Below, in pieces: positions 6,038 through 6,319 of a DNA stretch of 6,319 bases. The notes below the pieces were generated by a model. It searched no databases and had not been told where the DNA came from. It was given only the letters and a program-made list of their open reading frames with translations. Origin of the DNA: Chthoniobacter sp. Its GTDB lineage: Bacteria > Verrucomicrobiota > Verrucomicrobiia > Chthoniobacterales > Chthoniobacteraceae. The translations under genes were made by a program, and so were the position numbers. Positions within the stretch are counted from its first letter, which is position 1. The number at the start of each line of letters is the position of its first letter. The stretch lies in contig JANXSB010000009.1 in the NCBI GenBank assembly GCA_025352865.1, positions 1 through 6,319 of the forward strand, read 5' to 3'.

Positions 6038-6319
6038 TTAGCAGGTGCGGCGGCGGCGGGCCATCAAGCCCAACGCACCGACCAGCAACAGACCAAGCGA
6101 ACCGGGTTCCGGCACCAGGCCGACGGCTCCAGGACCGCCAAACGAGGCCAGCGGCTTCGGTGGCTCCGGTGCGAACGGGAGCCCGTCGCCGAAGGTGACT
6201 TCCACCCCGTCGGCGATGGTCAGCGAATCCAGGGTCTGGCTGGCGTAGATGTTCAGCGTCGCATTGGCCGTGATCGTTGACATGCCGGTGCCCAGCGCCG
6301 TGGAAAGATTGGTCACTCC
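6038..6319 (-). CDS. PEP-CTERM sorting-signal protein, C-terminal end, 5' truncated by window edge
   Basis: Ninety-three residues are visible and the frame is open to the window edge, so the start lies outside; the codon at 6316 is an internal GTG, not a credible start. The C-terminus is a complete PEP-CTERM signal: VPEPGS (69-74), a hydrophobic helix (LGLLLVGALGLMA, 75-87) and a basic tail RRRR (88-91) followed by TC and the stop. Such proteins are exported and then processed by an exosortase, ending at the cell surface or in extracellular matrix. The preceding stretch, with TITANATLNIYASQTLDSLTI, looks like one strand of an autotransporter-type beta-helix repeat. It is followed by a Pro-rich linker (FAPEPPKPLASFGGPG) that would hold the signal away from the folded part. 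The protein's function cannot be judged from this fragment. It is on the same strand as the downstream pyrophosphatase but 185 bp away, so co-transcription is doubtful. Confidence 0.85.
   Translation of the reverse strand, partial: GVTNLSTALGTGMSTITANATLNIYASQTLDSLTIADGVEVTFGDGLPFAPEPPKPLASFGGPGAVGLVPEPGSLGLLLVGALGLMARRRRTC

Noticed and set aside
4227..6041. A plus-strand open frame of 604 codons lying opposite the whole pyrophosphatase gene
   Set aside because: Its translation is very rich in Arg, Gly, Asp, Glu and Val with no recognisable domain. It mirrors the GC-rich third positions of the real minus-strand gene, which has all its catalytic motifs.

Overview
The window looks like chromosomal DNA of a GC-rich Gram-negative bacterium, most likely a member of the Verrucomicrobiota (Opitutales-like). 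This rests on a PEP-CTERM protein ending in an Arg tail and preceded by a beta-strand-repeat-like stretch, on the HflK/HflC pair, and on a long palindromic intergenic repeat beginning with a 'GTCATCCTGAGCGGAG'-type sequence. The phylum call is inference; there is no rRNA or other strict marker here.

Layout. Bases 1-842 (+) hold the C-terminal 279 residues of CysN, the GTPase subunit of ATP sulfurylase, cut off by the left window edge. Bases 843-1111 are non-coding and mostly filled by a 185-bp nested inverted repeat (863-1047). Bases 1112-4194 (+) form a tight three-gene cluster: hflK and hflC (ATGA overlap), then, 6 bp later, an exported GHL10-type glycoside hydrolase. This cluster meets a convergent gene (4191-5852, -) encoding a 553-residue family II Mn-dependent inorganic pyrophosphatase that carries a CBS-DRTGG-CBS regulatory insert. 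The two stop codons overlap in a shared CTAG. A 185-bp gap (5853-6037) follows, with a direct repeat upstream of the pyrophosphatase and a small stem-loop behind the next gene. The last feature (6038-6319, -) is the C-terminal end of a PEP-CTERM surface protein cut off by the right edge.

How the genes relate. HflK/HflC form a membrane SPFH complex that modulates the FtsH protease. The downstream exported hydrolase belongs to a family with a peptidoglycan-acting member, so the cluster may have an envelope-maintenance theme (inference). CysN generates pyrophosphate while activating sulfate and the pyrophosphatase would remove it, but the two genes are separated and on opposite strands, so no co-regulation can be claimed. 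I found no CRISPR array, tRNA, rRNA, transposase or clearly new multi-gene system. The observations most worth a second look are the nested palindrome, the shift in codon usage within the hydrolase gene, the regulated pyrophosphatase with an 11-bp-phased direct repeat upstream, and the hflKC-hydrolase gene order.
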